A program made the translations under genes and the position numbers. DNA of 64,000 nt from Pseudomonas sp. CC120222-01a (GTDB lineage Bacteria > Pseudomonadota > Gammaproteobacteria > Pseudomonadales > Pseudomonadaceae): contig NZ_QEQQ01000025.1 of the NCBI RefSeq assembly GCF_003097235.1, positions 1-64,000 of the forward strand, given 5' to 3'. The notes beneath the pieces were generated by a model. That model saw nothing but the letters and a program-made list of their open reading frames with translations. It did no database searches and was not told the DNA's origin. Below are positions 25,307-34,706 of this stretch, in pieces; the stretch's first letter is position 1, and the number at the start of each line of letters is the position of its first letter.

Positions 25307-25968
25307 AAGCTGAACACGCGATCGAGCTGCTGGCCAATGACGATGAGCGCATTGACGACTGCTGGAACCGTATGGGTGTACACGGCAGCAAGGACTGCCC
25401 GTTGCTGGAGCGGCATATCCATTGTCGCAACTGCGAAGTCTACGCGGCGGCGGCCACGCGCCTGCTCGACCGCTACGCGCTGATCGAAACGGACCTGGCG
25501 TACGAAACCGCCCCCGTCGAAACCTCGGCCGGGCGCTCGCTGCTGCTGTTCCGCCTGGGCGAAGAGTGGCTGGCCCTGGCCACTGCCTGCCTGGCCGAGA
25601 TCGCCCCCCTGCAAGCGGTGCATTCTTTACCGCATCAACGCTCCCGGGTACTGCAAGGGGTCGCCAATGTGCGCGGCGCGCTGGTGCCGTGCCTGTCACT
25701 GGGCGACCTGCTGGGCGTGGAGCGCTTGTCCGAGCAGGCGCGCAGCGGTCGGGCCATGCCACGCATGCTGATCCTGGCAGCGTCGGGCGGGCCAGTGGTC
25801 ATGGCGGTGGACGAGATCGATGGCATTCACCGCCTCGATGCCCCATTGCAGGGTGCTGGCGAGCATGCCGCACCGTTCACCGCTGCGGTCTTGCAATGGC
25901 GAGGGCGCAGTGTGCGGGTGCTGGACGATCAACACTTACTGTCTGCCGTGCAGCGGAGCCTGTCATGA
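25303..25968 (+). CDS. wspD: CheW-like coupling protein WspD
   Basis: The 221-residue protein is longer than WspB. A Cys-containing N-terminal extension (CPLLERHIHCRNCEVY, about 28-43) precedes the CheW domain (LLFRLGEEWLALATACLAEI, VRGALVPCLSLGDLLGVE). It is the second adaptor for WspE. The 4-base overlap with wspE (ATGA) couples translation. Confidence 0.93.
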   Translation: MKAEHAIELLANDDERIDDCWNRMGVHGSKDCPLLERHIHCRNCEVYAAAATRLLDRYALIETDLAYETAPVETSAGRSLLLFRLGEEWLALATACLAEIAPLQAVHSLPHQRSRVLQGVANVRGALVPCLSLGDLLGVERLSEQARSGRAMPRMLILAASGGPVVMAVDEIDGIHRLDAPLQGAGEHAAPFTAAVLQWRGRSVRVLDDQHLLSAVQRSLS

Positions 25969-28247
25969 CCCCAGAGCAAATGCGCGACGCATCGCTGCTC
26001 GAACTGTTCAGCCTGGAGGCCGAGGCGCAGACCCAGGTGCTCAGTACCGGGCTGATGGCACTGGAACGCAATCCGACCCAGGCTGACCAGCTGGAAGCCT
26101 GCATGCGTGCGGCACATTCATTGAAAGGTGCGGCGCGCATCGTCGGCATCGATGCCGGGGTCAGCGTCGCCCACGTCATGGAAGACTGCTTGGTGGCGGC
26201 CCAGGAAGGGCGGTTGCTGTTGCGCGCCGAGCACATTGATGCACTGCTGCGCGGCACTGACTTGCTGATGCACATCGCCACCCCCGGCGACCCGAATGGC
26301 GAGGCGTTGGTGCCGGCGTTTCTGGTGCAAATGGCCAGCTTGCTCGACCCGACTGCGGCGCCGGCGGCGGCATCGGTTGCCGTCGAAGCACCGTTGCCCG
26401 AGGCCCCACCGCCCCAGCCTGAACCGGTGTTGCCGGCTGTTGAAGCTGACGTGGAGCCCGCTGCACCGCGCAAGGCCGGCAAACGCCCAGTTGAGGGCGG
26501 TGAGCGGGTTTTGCGGGTCACCGCCGACCGCCTGAACAGCCTGCTCGACCTGTCGAGCAAGTCATTGGTCGAGACCCAGCGCCTCAAGCCTTACCTGGCC
26601 ACCCTGCAGCGCCTCAAGCGCATGCATGGCCAGGGCATGCGCGCCCTCGACGGCCTGAAAACGCAGCTCGAAGACAGTGGCCAGAGCCCCGAAGTGCTCG
26701 ACGCCCTGGCCCAGACCCAGCGCCTGTTGCTGGAAACCCAGCAGATCCTGCAGCAGCAGGCCGCCGATCTCGACGAATTTGGCTGGCAGGCCAGCCAGCG
26801 AGCCCAGTTGCTGTACGACACGGCACTGGCCTGCCGCATGCGCCCGTTTGCCGACGTGCTCACCGGCCAGAGCCGCATGGTTCGTGACCTCGGGCGTTCG
26901 CTTGGCAAGCAGGTGCAATTGCAGATCGAAGGCGAGAAGACCCAGGTCGATCGCGACGTGCTGGAAAAGCTCGAAGCGCCGTTGACCCACTTGCTGCGCA
27001 ATGCTGTCGACCATGGCATCGAACTGCCCGAGCGGCGCTTGCTGGCAGGCAAGCCGGAGGAAGGCACAATTCGCCTGCGCGCCTCGCACCAGGCCGGGCT
27101 GCTGATGCTTGAACTGAGCGATGACGGCGCTGGCATCGACCTTGAGCGCCTCAAGCGCAACATCGTCGAGCGCGGCCTGTCACCGGCCGACACCGTGGCG
27201 CAGATGAGCGAGGCCGAGCTGCTGACCTTCCTGTTCCTGCCGGGCTTCAGCCTGCGCGACAAGGTCACCGAGGTGTCTGGCCGTGGTGTTGGCCTGGATG
27301 CGGTGCAGCACATGGTCCGCGACCTGCGCGGTTCGATCGAGCTGACCCAGTTGCCCGGCCAGGGCTGTCGTTTCAACCTGGAAGTGCCGCTGACCCTGTC
27401 GGTGGTACGCAGCCTGGTGGTGGAAGTGGGCGGTGAGGCTTATGCGTTCCCGCTGGCGCATATCGAGCGCACCCTCGAGGTAATGGCCGATGACATCGTG
27501 CAGATCGAGGGCCGCCAGCACTTCTGGCATGAAGGTCGGCATATCGGCCTGGTGGCTGCCAGCCAGTTGCTCAACCGCCCGGCAGGGCAGGGTGAGGCCA
27601 ACAGCCTGCGGGTGGTGGTGATCCGCGAGCGTGAGCAACTTTATGGGGTGGCCGTGGAGCGCCTGGTCGGCGAGCGGGTGCTGGTGGTGATGCCGCTCGA
27701 CCCGCGCCTGGGCAAGGTCCAGGACATTTCCGCCGGGGCGTTGCTGGACGATGGCTCGGTGGTGCTGATCATCGATGTCGAAGACTTGCTGCGCTCGGTC
27801 GAAAAACTGCTCAGCACGGGCCGCCTGGAACGCATCGAGCGCGGCGTGCAAGGGGCGCGAGGTGCCAGCCGCAAGCGCGTCCTGGTGGTCGACGATTCGC
27901 TCACCGTGCGCGAGCTGCAACGCAAGCTGCTGAGCAACCGTGGCTACGACGTGGCGGTGGCGGTGGACGGCATGGACGGCTGGAACGCCCTGCGCAGCGA
28001 AGCGTTCGACCTGCTGATCACCGACATCGACATGCCGCGCATGGATGGCATCGAACTGGTCACCCTGGTGCGCCGCGACCAACGGTTGCAGTCGCTGCCG
28101 GTGATGGTGGTGTCGTACAAGGACCGTGAAGAAGATCGCCGACGTGGCCTCGACGCTGGAGCCGACTACTATTTGGCAAAGGCCAGCTTCCACGATGATG
28201 CGTTGCTGGATGCCGTGGTGGAATTGATCGGAGGTGCTCAGGGATGA
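25965..28247 (+). CDS. wspE: Hybrid CheA histidine kinase / receiver, WspE
   Basis: The 760-residue protein starts at the ATG overlapping the wspD stop; longer open frame upstream is a shadow of wspD. It has an HPt domain with phospho-His51 (AAHSLKGAARI), then a Pro/Ala-rich linker at about 125-165. P3 dimerisation and the HATPase follow (HLLRNAVDHGIE, DDGAGID, SGRGVGLDAV), then a CheW-like P5 domain. A C-terminal receiver begins at about 637 (RVLVVDDSLTVREL) with phospho-acceptor Asp687 in ITDIDMPRMDG. It phosphorylates WspR (output) and WspF (feedback). Confidence 0.95.
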   Translation: MTPEQMRDASLLELFSLEAEAQTQVLSTGLMALERNPTQADQLEACMRAAHSLKGAARIVGIDAGVSVAHVMEDCLVAAQEGRLLLRAEHIDALLRGTDLLMHIATPGDPNGEALVPAFLVQMASLLDPTAAPAAASVAVEAPLPEAPPPQPEPVLPAVEADVEPAAPRKAGKRPVEGGERVLRVTADRLNSLLDLSSKSLVETQRLKPYLATLQRLKRMHGQGMRALDGLKTQLEDSGQSPEVLDALAQTQRLLLETQQILQQQAADLDEFGWQASQRAQLLYDTALACRMRPFADVLTGQSRMVRDLGRSLGKQVQLQIEGEKTQVDRDVLEKLEAPLTHLLRNAVDHGIELPERRLLAGKPEEGTIRLRASHQAGLLMLELSDDGAGIDLERLKRNIVERGLSPADTVAQMSEAELLTFLFLPGFSLRDKVTEVSGRGVGLDAVQHMVRDLRGSIELTQLPGQGCRFNLEVPLTLSVVRSLVVEVGGEAYAFPLAHIERTLEVMADDIVQIEGRQHFWHEGRHIGLVAASQLLNRPAGQGEANSLRVVVIREREQLYGVAVERLVGERVLVVMPLDPRLGKVQDISAGALLDDGSVVLIIDVEDLLRSVEKLLSTGRLERIERGVQGARGASRKRVLVVDDSLTVRELQRKLLSNRGYDVAVAVDGMDGWNALRSEAFDLLITDIDMPRMDGIELVTLVRRDQRLQSLPVMVVSYKDREEDRRRGLDAGADYYLAKASFHDDALLDAVVELIGGAQG

Positions 28248-29257
28248 AGGTCGCCATCGTCAACGATATGCCCATGGCGGTAGAGGCGTTGCGCCGGGCC
28301 CTGGCCTTCGAGCCCGCGCACCAGGTGATCTGGGTGGCCAGCAATGGCGCCGAAGCCGTGCGCATGTGCGCCGAGGACACCCCCGACCTGATTCTCATGG
28401 ACCTGATCATGCCGGTGATGGATGGCGTCGAGGCGACCCGGCGGATCATGGCCGAAACGCCTTGTGCCATCGTCATCGTCACGGTCGACCGCAAGCAGAA
28501 CGTGCACCGGGTGTTCGAGGCCATGGGGCATGGCGCCCTGGATGTGGTCGACACCCCCGCGCTGGGCGCTGGGGACGCCCGTGAGGCAGCGGCGCCGCTG
28601 CTGCGCAAGATCCTCAACATCGGCTGGTTGATCGGCCAGCAGCGGCCCGGTGCGAGCAAGCCGCTCGCCGCGCCCCTGCGCGAGGCCTCGCAGCGCAGTG
28701 GCCTGGTAGCCATAGGCTCGTCCGCTGGCGGCCCTGCCGCGCTCGAAGTCCTGCTCAAAGGCCTGCCGCGCGGCTTTTCAGCCTCGATCGTGCTGGTCCA
28801 GCATGTTGACCAGGTGTTTGCCGCCGGCATGGCCGAGTGGCTCGCCAGCGCCTGCGGCCTGCCGGTGCGCCTGGCTCGCGAAGGCGAGCCGCCACAACCC
28901 GGGCAGGTGTTGCTGGCCGGTACCAATCACCACATCCGCCTGCTGCAAGGTGGCCAGTTGGCCTACACTGCCGAACCCGTCAACGAAATCTACCGGCCCT
29001 CGATCGACGTGTTCTTCGAGAGCGTGGCGCGTTACTGGAACGGCGACGCGGTGGGCGTGCTGCTCACCGGCATGGGGCGCGATGGCGCCCAAGGCCTGAA
29101 GCTGATGCGCCAGCGGGGCTATCTGACGATTGCCCAGGACCAGTCCAGCAGTGCGGTGTACGGCATGCCCAAGGCCGCTGCGGCAATCGATGCAGCGGTT
29201 GAAATCCGCCCGCTTGAGCGAATTGCCGGGCGCTTGATGGAAATCTTTGCAAAATGA
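28244..29257 (+). CDS. wspF: CheB-type methylesterase WspF
   Basis: The 337-residue protein has an N-terminal receiver with phospho-acceptor Asp53 (DLILMDLIMPVMDG). A methylesterase domain follows whose catalytic triad is visible: Ser160 (IGSSAGG), His187 (VLVQHVDQ) and Asp280 (GMGRDGAQG). It removes methyl groups from WspA and dampens the pathway. Loss-of-function wspF alleles give wrinkly, high c-di-GMP colonies in pseudomonads. This copy looks intact. It overlaps wspE by four bases. Confidence 0.95.
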   Translation: MKVAIVNDMPMAVEALRRALAFEPAHQVIWVASNGAEAVRMCAEDTPDLILMDLIMPVMDGVEATRRIMAETPCAIVIVTVDRKQNVHRVFEAMGHGALDVVDTPALGAGDAREAAAPLLRKILNIGWLIGQQRPGASKPLAAPLREASQRSGLVAIGSSAGGPAALEVLLKGLPRGFSASIVLVQHVDQVFAAGMAEWLASACGLPVRLAREGEPPQPGQVLLAGTNHHIRLLQGGQLAYTAEPVNEIYRPSIDVFFESVARYWNGDAVGVLLTGMGRDGAQGLKLMRQRGYLTIAQDQSSSAVYGMPKAAAAIDAAVEIRPLERIAGRLMEIFAK

Positions 29258-29308
29258 CGACATTTATAGAATCGCGCCGCATGGACGGCCGTGATCAGGT
29301 GAATTCGA

Positions 29309-30313
29309 ATGACTGATCTACCGATCGAAGGCTTCGCGACGCCCAACGAGAATTCGGCAATGGTCCTGTTGGTCGATGATCAGGCGATGATCGGCGAAGC
29401 GGTGCGACGTGGCCTGGCCCACGAAGAGAACATCGATTTCCACTTCTGTGCCGACCCGCACCAGGCGGTGGCCCAGGCCATGCGCCTCAAGCCCACGGTC
29501 ATCCTCCAGGACCTGATCATGCCCGGCCTCGACGGCCTGACCCTGGTGCGCGAATACCGCAACAACCCGGCCACCCAGGACATCCCGATCATCGTCCTGT
29601 CGACCAAGGAAGACCCGCTGGTCAAGAGCGCGGCCTTCGCCGCCGGGGCCAACGATTACCTGGTCAAGCTGCCGGACTCCATCGAGCTGGTGGCGCGTAT
29701 CCGCTACCACTCGCGCTCCTACCTGACCCTGCTGCAGCGCGACGAAGCCTACCGCGCCTTGCGCGTGAGCCAGCAGCAGCTGCTCGACAGCAACCTGATG
29801 CTGCAGCGGCTGATGAACTCCGATGGCCTCACCGGCTTGTCCAACCGCCGTCACTTCGACGAGTACCTGGAGCTGGAATGGCGCCGGGCCATGCGTGAGC
29901 AGCAGCAATTGTCGTTGCTGATGATCGATGTCGATTACTTCAAGGTGTTCAACGACAGCTTCGGCCACCTGGCCGGCGACGAGGCGTTGCGCCAGGTGGC
30001 CGAAGCCATTCGCGGTTCCTGCTCGCGGCCGACCGACCTGCCGGCCCGCTACGGTGGCGAGGAGTTCGCCCTGGTGCTGCCCAACACCTCGCCCGGCGGC
30101 GCACGCCTGGTCGCAGAAAAACTGCGCCAGACCGTGCTCGGCCTGAACATCGCGCACAGCGCGCCAACTGCCGACTCGCACCTGACCGTGAGCATCGGCC
30201 TGGCGACCCTGACGCCGGCCATCGGCAGCCATTGCCGGCAGCTGATTTCGGCGGCGGACAAGGGGCTGTACCTGGCCAAGAACAACGGGCGCAACCAGGT
30301 CGGGATTGCCTGA
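29309..30313 (+). CDS. wspR: Diguanylate cyclase response regulator WspR
   Basis: The 334-residue protein has a receiver with phospho-acceptor Asp68 (VILQDLIMPGLDG), a helical stalk at about 140-170 and a GGDEF domain. The active site reads GGEEF at 249-253. The inhibitory site RxxD (Arg240-Pro-Thr-Asp243) lies exactly five residues upstream, so the enzyme should be active and subject to product inhibition. It makes c-di-GMP when phosphorylated by WspE. Unlike the tightly overlapping wspB-F genes, it is separated from wspF by 51 bp. Confidence 0.95.
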   Translation: MTDLPIEGFATPNENSAMVLLVDDQAMIGEAVRRGLAHEENIDFHFCADPHQAVAQAMRLKPTVILQDLIMPGLDGLTLVREYRNNPATQDIPIIVLSTKEDPLVKSAAFAAGANDYLVKLPDSIELVARIRYHSRSYLTLLQRDEAYRALRVSQQQLLDSNLMLQRLMNSDGLTGLSNRRHFDEYLELEWRRAMREQQQLSLLMIDVDYFKVFNDSFGHLAGDEALRQVAEAIRGSCSRPTDLPARYGGEEFALVLPNTSPGGARLVAEKLRQTVLGLNIAHSAPTADSHLTVSIGLATLTPAIGSHCRQLISAADKGLYLAKNNGRNQVGIA

Positions 30314-30320
30314 GGCCGAT

Positions 30321-30343
30321 GCGGCTGCCCAACGGGCTGCCGC
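30321..30343 (+). terminator. Possible terminator after wspR
   Basis: GCGGCTGCCC-AAC-GGGCTGCCGC forms a 10-bp stem with one T-T mismatch and is followed by cgttcttt. The T-run is imperfect. A -10-like TATACT at 30360-30365 beyond it may start prfB transcription. Confidence 0.45.
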
Positions 30344-30405
30344 CGTTCTTTGGATGGGTTATACTCGCGGGCTTTTCACCGAATTCGCACGAGAGCCAGC
30401 CGCCC

Positions 30406-31501
30406 ATGGAAATCCAACCAATCCTGAACACCATCAAGGACCTCACCGAGCGTTCCCTGTCCATTCGGGGGTATCTTTGACTACGATCACAAGCATGACC
30501 GCCTGATCGAAGTCAACCGCGAGCTGGAAGACGCTGCCGTCTGGAACAAGCCCGAGTACGCCCAGGCCCTGGGCCGCGAGCGTGCCATGCTGGCGCAGGT
30601 CGTAGAGACCCTGGACAAGATGGCCAACGGCCTTGCCGACTGCAAGGACCTGCTCGACATGGCTGTCGAGGAAGGTGACGAAGGCGCTGTGAGCGATGTC
30701 GAGACCGAGCTGCAGGCCTTGGAAGAATCCCTGGCCCAGCTTGAGTTCCGTCGCATGTTCAGCGGCGAGATGGACATGAACAACGCCTATCTGGACATCC
30801 AGGCCGGCTCCGGCGGTACCGAGGCGCAGGACTGGGCCAACATCCTGCTGCGCATGTACCTGCGCTGGGCCGACAAGCGTGGCTTCGACGCCACCATCAT
30901 CGAACTGTCCGAAGGTGAAGTCGCCGGTATCAAAGGCGCCACCGTGCACATCAAGGGCGAGTACGCCTTCGGCTGGCTGCGCACCGAGATCGGCGTGCAC
31001 CGCCTGGTGCGCAAGAGCCCGTTCGACTCCGGCGCGCGTCGCCACACCTCGTTCTCGGCGGTGTTCGTGTCCCCCGAGATCGACGACAAGGTCGAGATCG
31101 AGATCAACCCGTCCGACTTGCGCATCGACACCTACCGCTCCTCCGGTGCCGGTGGTCAGCACGTGAACACCACCGACTCGGCGGTGCGTATCACCCACGT
31201 ACCGACCAACACCGTGGTGGCTTGCCAGAACGAACGCTCCCAGCACGCCAACAAGGACACCGCCATGAAAATGCTGCGGGCCAAGTTGTACGAGCTGGAA
31301 ATGCAGAAGCGCAACGCCGCCTCCCAGGCGCTGGAAGACAGCAAGTCGGACATCGGCTGGGGCCACCAGATCCGTTCCTACGTGCTGGATGACTCGCGCA
31401 TCAAGGACCTGCGGACCGGCGTCGAGCGCAGCGACTGCAACAAGGTGCTGGACGGCGACATCGACCAGTACCTGGAAGCGAGCCTCAAGCAGGGCCTGTA
31501 A
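30406..31501 (+). CDS. prfB: Peptide chain release factor 2, with programmed +1 frameshift
   Basis: The gene is read as 30406-30477 joined to 30479-31501, giving 364 residues. The first 24 codons end CTT before an in-frame TGA (30478-30480). Skipping one T puts the ribosome in the long frame (GAC TAC GAT...). The slippery site GGGGGTATCTTTGAC includes the internal Shine-Dalgarno-like GGGGG. RF2 recognises UGA/UAA; the GGQ motif (SSGAGGQHVNTTDS) triggers peptide release. The UGA in the message makes synthesis autoregulatory. lysS follows on the same strand, as is widespread in gammaproteobacteria. Confidence 0.97.
30465..30480 (+). promoter_or_regulatory. prfB programmed frameshift site
   Basis: The sequence tcggggGTATCTTTGA has the G-rich internal Shine-Dalgarno element about three bases before the CTT codon, followed by the UGA stop. 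This is the classic RF2 autoregulatory arrangement. Confidence 0.95.
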
Positions 31502-31594
31502 GCCGCACACCACCGCCGCGCTGCCTGGCTACCCGCCGGTAGCGCGTGCCCTGCCCGAAAAGGGCAACGAATACCTGATGGAAAGAATGACGAC

Positions 31595-33097
31595 ATGAGC
31601 GACCTCAAGACCGAATCGCAAGACCTGCAACAGGAAGAAAACGCCCTGATCGCCCTGCGCAAGGAAAAACTTGCCGCAGAACGCGCCAAGGGCAACGCCT
31701 TCCCCAACGACTTCCGTCGCGACAGCTACTGCAACGACCTGCAGAAACAGTACGCGGACAAGACCAAGGAAGAGCTGGAAGCAGCCGCGATCCCGGTCAA
31801 GGTTGCCGGCCGCATCATGCTCAACCGTGGCTCGTTCATGGTCATCCAGGACATGACCGGCCGTATCCAGGTCTACGTCAACCGCAAGACCCTGCCGGAA
31901 GAAACCCTGGCCGCGGTCAAGACCTGGGACCTGGGCGACATCATCAGCGCCGAAGGCACCCTGGCCCGTTCCGGCAAGGGTGACCTGTACGTCGAGATGA
32001 CCAACGTGCGCCTGCTGACCAAGTCGCTGCGCCCGCTGCCGGACAAGCACCACGGCCTGACCGACACCGAACAGCGCTACCGCCAGCGCTACGTCGACCT
32101 GATGGTCAACGAAGAAACCCGCCACACCTTCCGTGTGCGTTCGCAGGTGATCTCGCACATCCGCAAGTTCCTCATCGAGCGCGACTTCCTCGAAGTCGAG
32201 ACGCCGATGCTGCAGACCATCCCTGGCGGCGCCGCGGCCAAGCCGTTCGAAACCCACCACAATGCCCTGGACATGGCCATGTTCCTGCGTATCGCGCCGG
32301 AGCTGTACCTCAAGCGCCTGGTGGTCGGTGGCTTTGAAAAAGTGTTCGAGATCAACCGCAACTTCCGTAACGAAGGCGTTTCGACTCGTCACAACCCTGA
32401 ATTCACCATGCTCGAGTTCTACCAGGCCTACGCCGACTACCGCGACAACATGGACCTCACCGAGGAACTGTTCCGCGAGCTGGCGCTGCTGGTACTGGGC
32501 ACCACCGATGTCCCGTATGGCGACAAGGTGTTCCACTTCGGCGAGCCGTTCGCGCGCCTGTCGGTATTCGACTCGATCCTCAAGTACAACCCGGAGCTGA
32601 CTGCTGCCGACCTGCAGGACGTCGACCGTGCCCGCGACATCGCCAAGAAGGCCGGCGCCAAGGTGCTGGGCCACGAAGGCCTGGGCAAGCTGCAGGTTAT
32701 GATTTTCGAAGAGCTGGTCGAGCACAAGCTGGAGCAGCCGCACTTCATCACCGAGTACCCGTTCGAAGTATCGCCGCTGGCCCGTCGTAACGACGAAAAC
32801 CCGGCCGTGACCGACCGCTTCGAGCTGTTCATCGGTGGCCGCGAGATCGCCAACGCCTACTCCGAGCTCAACGATGCCGAAGACCAGGCCGAGCGCTTCC
32901 TGGCCCAGGTGGCCGAGAAGGACGCCGGTGACGACGAAGCCATGCACTACGACGCCGACTTCGTTCGCGCCCTGGAGTACGGCATGCCGCCGACTGCCGG
33001 TGAAGGCATCGGCATCGACCGCCTGGTGATGCTGCTGACCAACTCGCCGTCCATTCGCGACGTGATCCTGTTCCCGCACATGCGCCCACAGGCCTGA
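31595..33097 (+). CDS. lysS: Lysyl-tRNA synthetase, class II
   Basis: The 500-residue enzyme has an N-terminal OB-fold anticodon-binding domain (VAGRIMLNRGSFMVIQDMTG, about 69-88) and a class II catalytic core. Motif 1 is FLEVETPML, motif 2 is FEINRNFRNEG...TRHNPEFTMLE and motif 3 is GEGIGIDRLVMLLTN. It charges tRNA-Lys. It lies 93 bp after prfB and is followed by a good terminator. Confidence 0.97.
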   Translation: MSDLKTESQDLQQEENALIALRKEKLAAERAKGNAFPNDFRRDSYCNDLQKQYADKTKEELEAAAIPVKVAGRIMLNRGSFMVIQDMTGRIQVYVNRKTLPEETLAAVKTWDLGDIISAEGTLARSGKGDLYVEMTNVRLLTKSLRPLPDKHHGLTDTEQRYRQRYVDLMVNEETRHTFRVRSQVISHIRKFLIERDFLEVETPMLQTIPGGAAAKPFETHHNALDMAMFLRIAPELYLKRLVVGGFEKVFEINRNFRNEGVSTRHNPEFTMLEFYQAYADYRDNMDLTEELFRELALLVLGTTDVPYGDKVFHFGEPFARLSVFDSILKYNPELTAADLQDVDRARDIAKKAGAKVLGHEGLGKLQVMIFEELVEHKLEQPHFITEYPFEVSPLARRNDENPAVTDRFELFIGGREIANAYSELNDAEDQAERFLAQVAEKDAGDDEAMHYDADFVRALEYGMPPTAGEGIGIDRLVMLLTNSPSIRDVILFPHMRPQA

Positions 33098-33108
33098 GTG
33101 AACTGAAC

Positions 33109-33133
33109 AAGCCGCCTTTCGGGGCGGCTTTTT
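33109..33133 (+). terminator. Intrinsic terminator of lysS
   Basis: AAGCCGCC-TTTCGG-GGCGGCTT is followed by tttctt. It lies 12 bp after the lysS stop. Confidence 0.85.
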
Positions 33134-33155
33134 CTTGCCTGAAGCTTTATGTTGT

Positions 33156-33243
33156 CTGTACCGGCCCTATCGCGGCTGAAGCCGCTCCTACAGGCATCCG
33201 ATGTCCTGTAGGAGCGGCTTCAGCCGCGATAGGGCCGGTACAG
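33156..33243. repeat. BIME: 39-bp inverted REP pair (ctatcgcggctgaagccg variant)
   Basis: Arms 33156-33194 and 33205-33243 are reverse complements with a 10-base spacer. The core ctatcgcggctgaagccgct is a third REP variant in this window. It stands between lysS and a TetR regulator gene. Confidence 0.88.
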
Positions 33244-33276
33244 GCAACAGATGACTCGAACCATGAGGTAACCACT

Positions 33277-33993
33277 GTGACACCCGCAATGGCCCAACAA
33301 GGCGCCGCCGGCATTGCCACCGCCGTCGCCGAGAGCGTGCAGTACCAGGGTCGCAAGACCGCCCGTCAAGGCAGCGAACAGCGCCGCCAGCTGATCCTCG
33401 ACGCCGCCATGCGCATCGTCGTGCGCGATGGCGTGCGTGGCGTGCGCCACCGTGCGGTGGCCGCCGAGGCGGGTGTGCCGCTGTCGGCCACCACTTACTA
33501 CTTCAAGGACATCGAAGACCTGCTCACCGATACCTTCGCCCAGTATGTCGAGCGCAGCGCTGCCTACATGGCCAAGCTTTGGGCCAACACCGAGGTGGTC
33601 CTGCGCCAGCTGCTGGCCCAGGGTGATGGCAGCGTGCAGTCGCGGGCGCGACTGGCCGACGAAATCGCCCGTATGACCGCCGACTATGTCCAGCGCCAGT
33701 TGCTCAATCGCCGCGATTTCATGATGGCCGAGCAGGCCTTCCGCCAGGAGGCCCTGCTGTGCCCGCGCCTGGCGGAGCTTGTGTGCGCGCATGAGCAGAT
33801 TCTGCTGCATGGTGCCCGTCAGCTGCTGCAGGTGGTCGGCTCGCAGCAACCGGAACAGGACGCCCAAATGTTGACGGCGATTATCGAGCAGATGGAATAT
33901 CAGGGCCTGCTCAAGGATGCCGATGCGCAAGCCGATGGGCAGATGCTCGCTATGCTTACCCGTTACCTGCACTTGGTGCTGGCATCGGCCTGA
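33277..33993 (+). CDS. TetR-family transcriptional regulator
   Basis: The 238-residue protein has an N-terminal helix-turn-helix (ILDAAMRIVVRDGVRGVRHRAVAAEAGVPLSATTYYF, about 49-85) preceded by about 40 residues of extension. The C-terminal ligand-binding region is all-helical and is not assigned to a known sub-family. The GTG start at 33277 has a gaggtaa Shine-Dalgarno sequence; an ATG at 33289 is an alternative. The lipoprotein gene follows 29 bp downstream, so it may be an operon partner or target. Confidence 0.85.
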   Translation: MTPAMAQQGAAGIATAVAESVQYQGRKTARQGSEQRRQLILDAAMRIVVRDGVRGVRHRAVAAEAGVPLSATTYYFKDIEDLLTDTFAQYVERSAAYMAKLWANTEVVLRQLLAQGDGSVQSRARLADEIARMTADYVQRQLLNRRDFMMAEQAFRQEALLCPRLAELVCAHEQILLHGARQLLQVVGSQQPEQDAQMLTAIIEQMEYQGLLKDADAQADGQMLAMLTRYLHLVLASA

Positions 33994-34022
33994 GCTGAGA
34001 CCGAACTTTCAAGGAGAACCTG

Positions 34023-34571
34023 ATGAAAGCCTGGCGTGTGGTGTTGTTGACGTTGTCATTCCTCCTGCTGGGCGGTTGTCTGGTGACCTTTCATGAGCCG
34101 CTGCCGAGCAACCAGGCGGCGCCCAAGGCATTGCTCGGCAAATGGAGCAGCAAGGACGCGTGGGGCGAACCGCTGAAGCTGACCATCAGCCGCAGTGGCG
34201 GTGATGCCTACAAGGCGGTAGCCACGGCCAAAGGCAAGGCGCCGGAGGAATACACCTTCACCGTCTCGCGTCATGGCAACCGCTGGTACCTGTCGGCCGG
34301 CGTGCCCAAGCGCCTGGGCGGCAACTTCCTGATTGGCGGCTTCGACATCGTCGATGGCAAGGAATTGGTGGTCTACAACCTCGACGTCGAGCAGGTGCAG
34401 CAGGCGGTCGAGAAGAAGGAACTGAGCGGGCGCAGTACCGAGGTTGCGCAAGAAAACGAACAGGGCGTGCTGATCGACAGCCCGTCGCCGCGCGTGCTCG
34501 CCTATCTGGATGACCCGGCCAACTCCGACCTGTTCGTCGAAGTGGCGCGCTTCCAGCGCTCTGGCAAATGA
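34023..34571 (+). CDS. Conserved lipoprotein
   Basis: The 182-residue protein has a lipoprotein signal (MKAWRVVLLTLSFLLLGGC) with lipidated Cys19. The residue after it is Leu, so sorting to the outer membrane is likely. The mature part starts with a turn-rich GKWSSKDAWGEPLKLTISR segment that looks like a small beta-barrel or lipocalin-like domain. I do not recognise a family. It lies between the TetR gene and a BIME that precedes the QEGLA gene. Confidence 0.75.
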   Translation: MKAWRVVLLTLSFLLLGGCLVTFHEPLPSNQAAPKALLGKWSSKDAWGEPLKLTISRSGGDAYKAVATAKGKAPEEYTFTVSRHGNRWYLSAGVPKRLGGNFLIGGFDIVDGKELVVYNLDVEQVQQAVEKKELSGRSTEVAQENEQGVLIDSPSPRVLAYLDDPANSDLFVEVARFQRSGK

Positions 34572-34578
34572 CCGTGTC

Positions 34579-34672
34579 GGCTTCTTCGCGGCTAAAGCCG
34601 CTCCCACAGGTACAGCGCCAGGCCTGAAGCTTGTGGTATCCCTGTGGGAGCGGCTTTAGCCGCGAAGAGGCC
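34579..34672. repeat. BIME: inverted REP pair
   Basis: Arms 34579-34610 and 34641-34672 (core cttcgcggctaaagccgctc) are reverse complements with one mismatch, around a 30-base spacer. The pair separates two co-directional genes. Confidence 0.88.
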
Positions 34673-34706
34673 AGCACAGGTATCTTGTTCTAGAAAGGAG
34701 TCCCCG

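Noticed and set aside
25422..25964. N-terminal extension of wspE in its own frame
   Set aside because: Overlaps wspD completely; the ATG at 25965 gives the conserved HPt start and an ATGA overlap.
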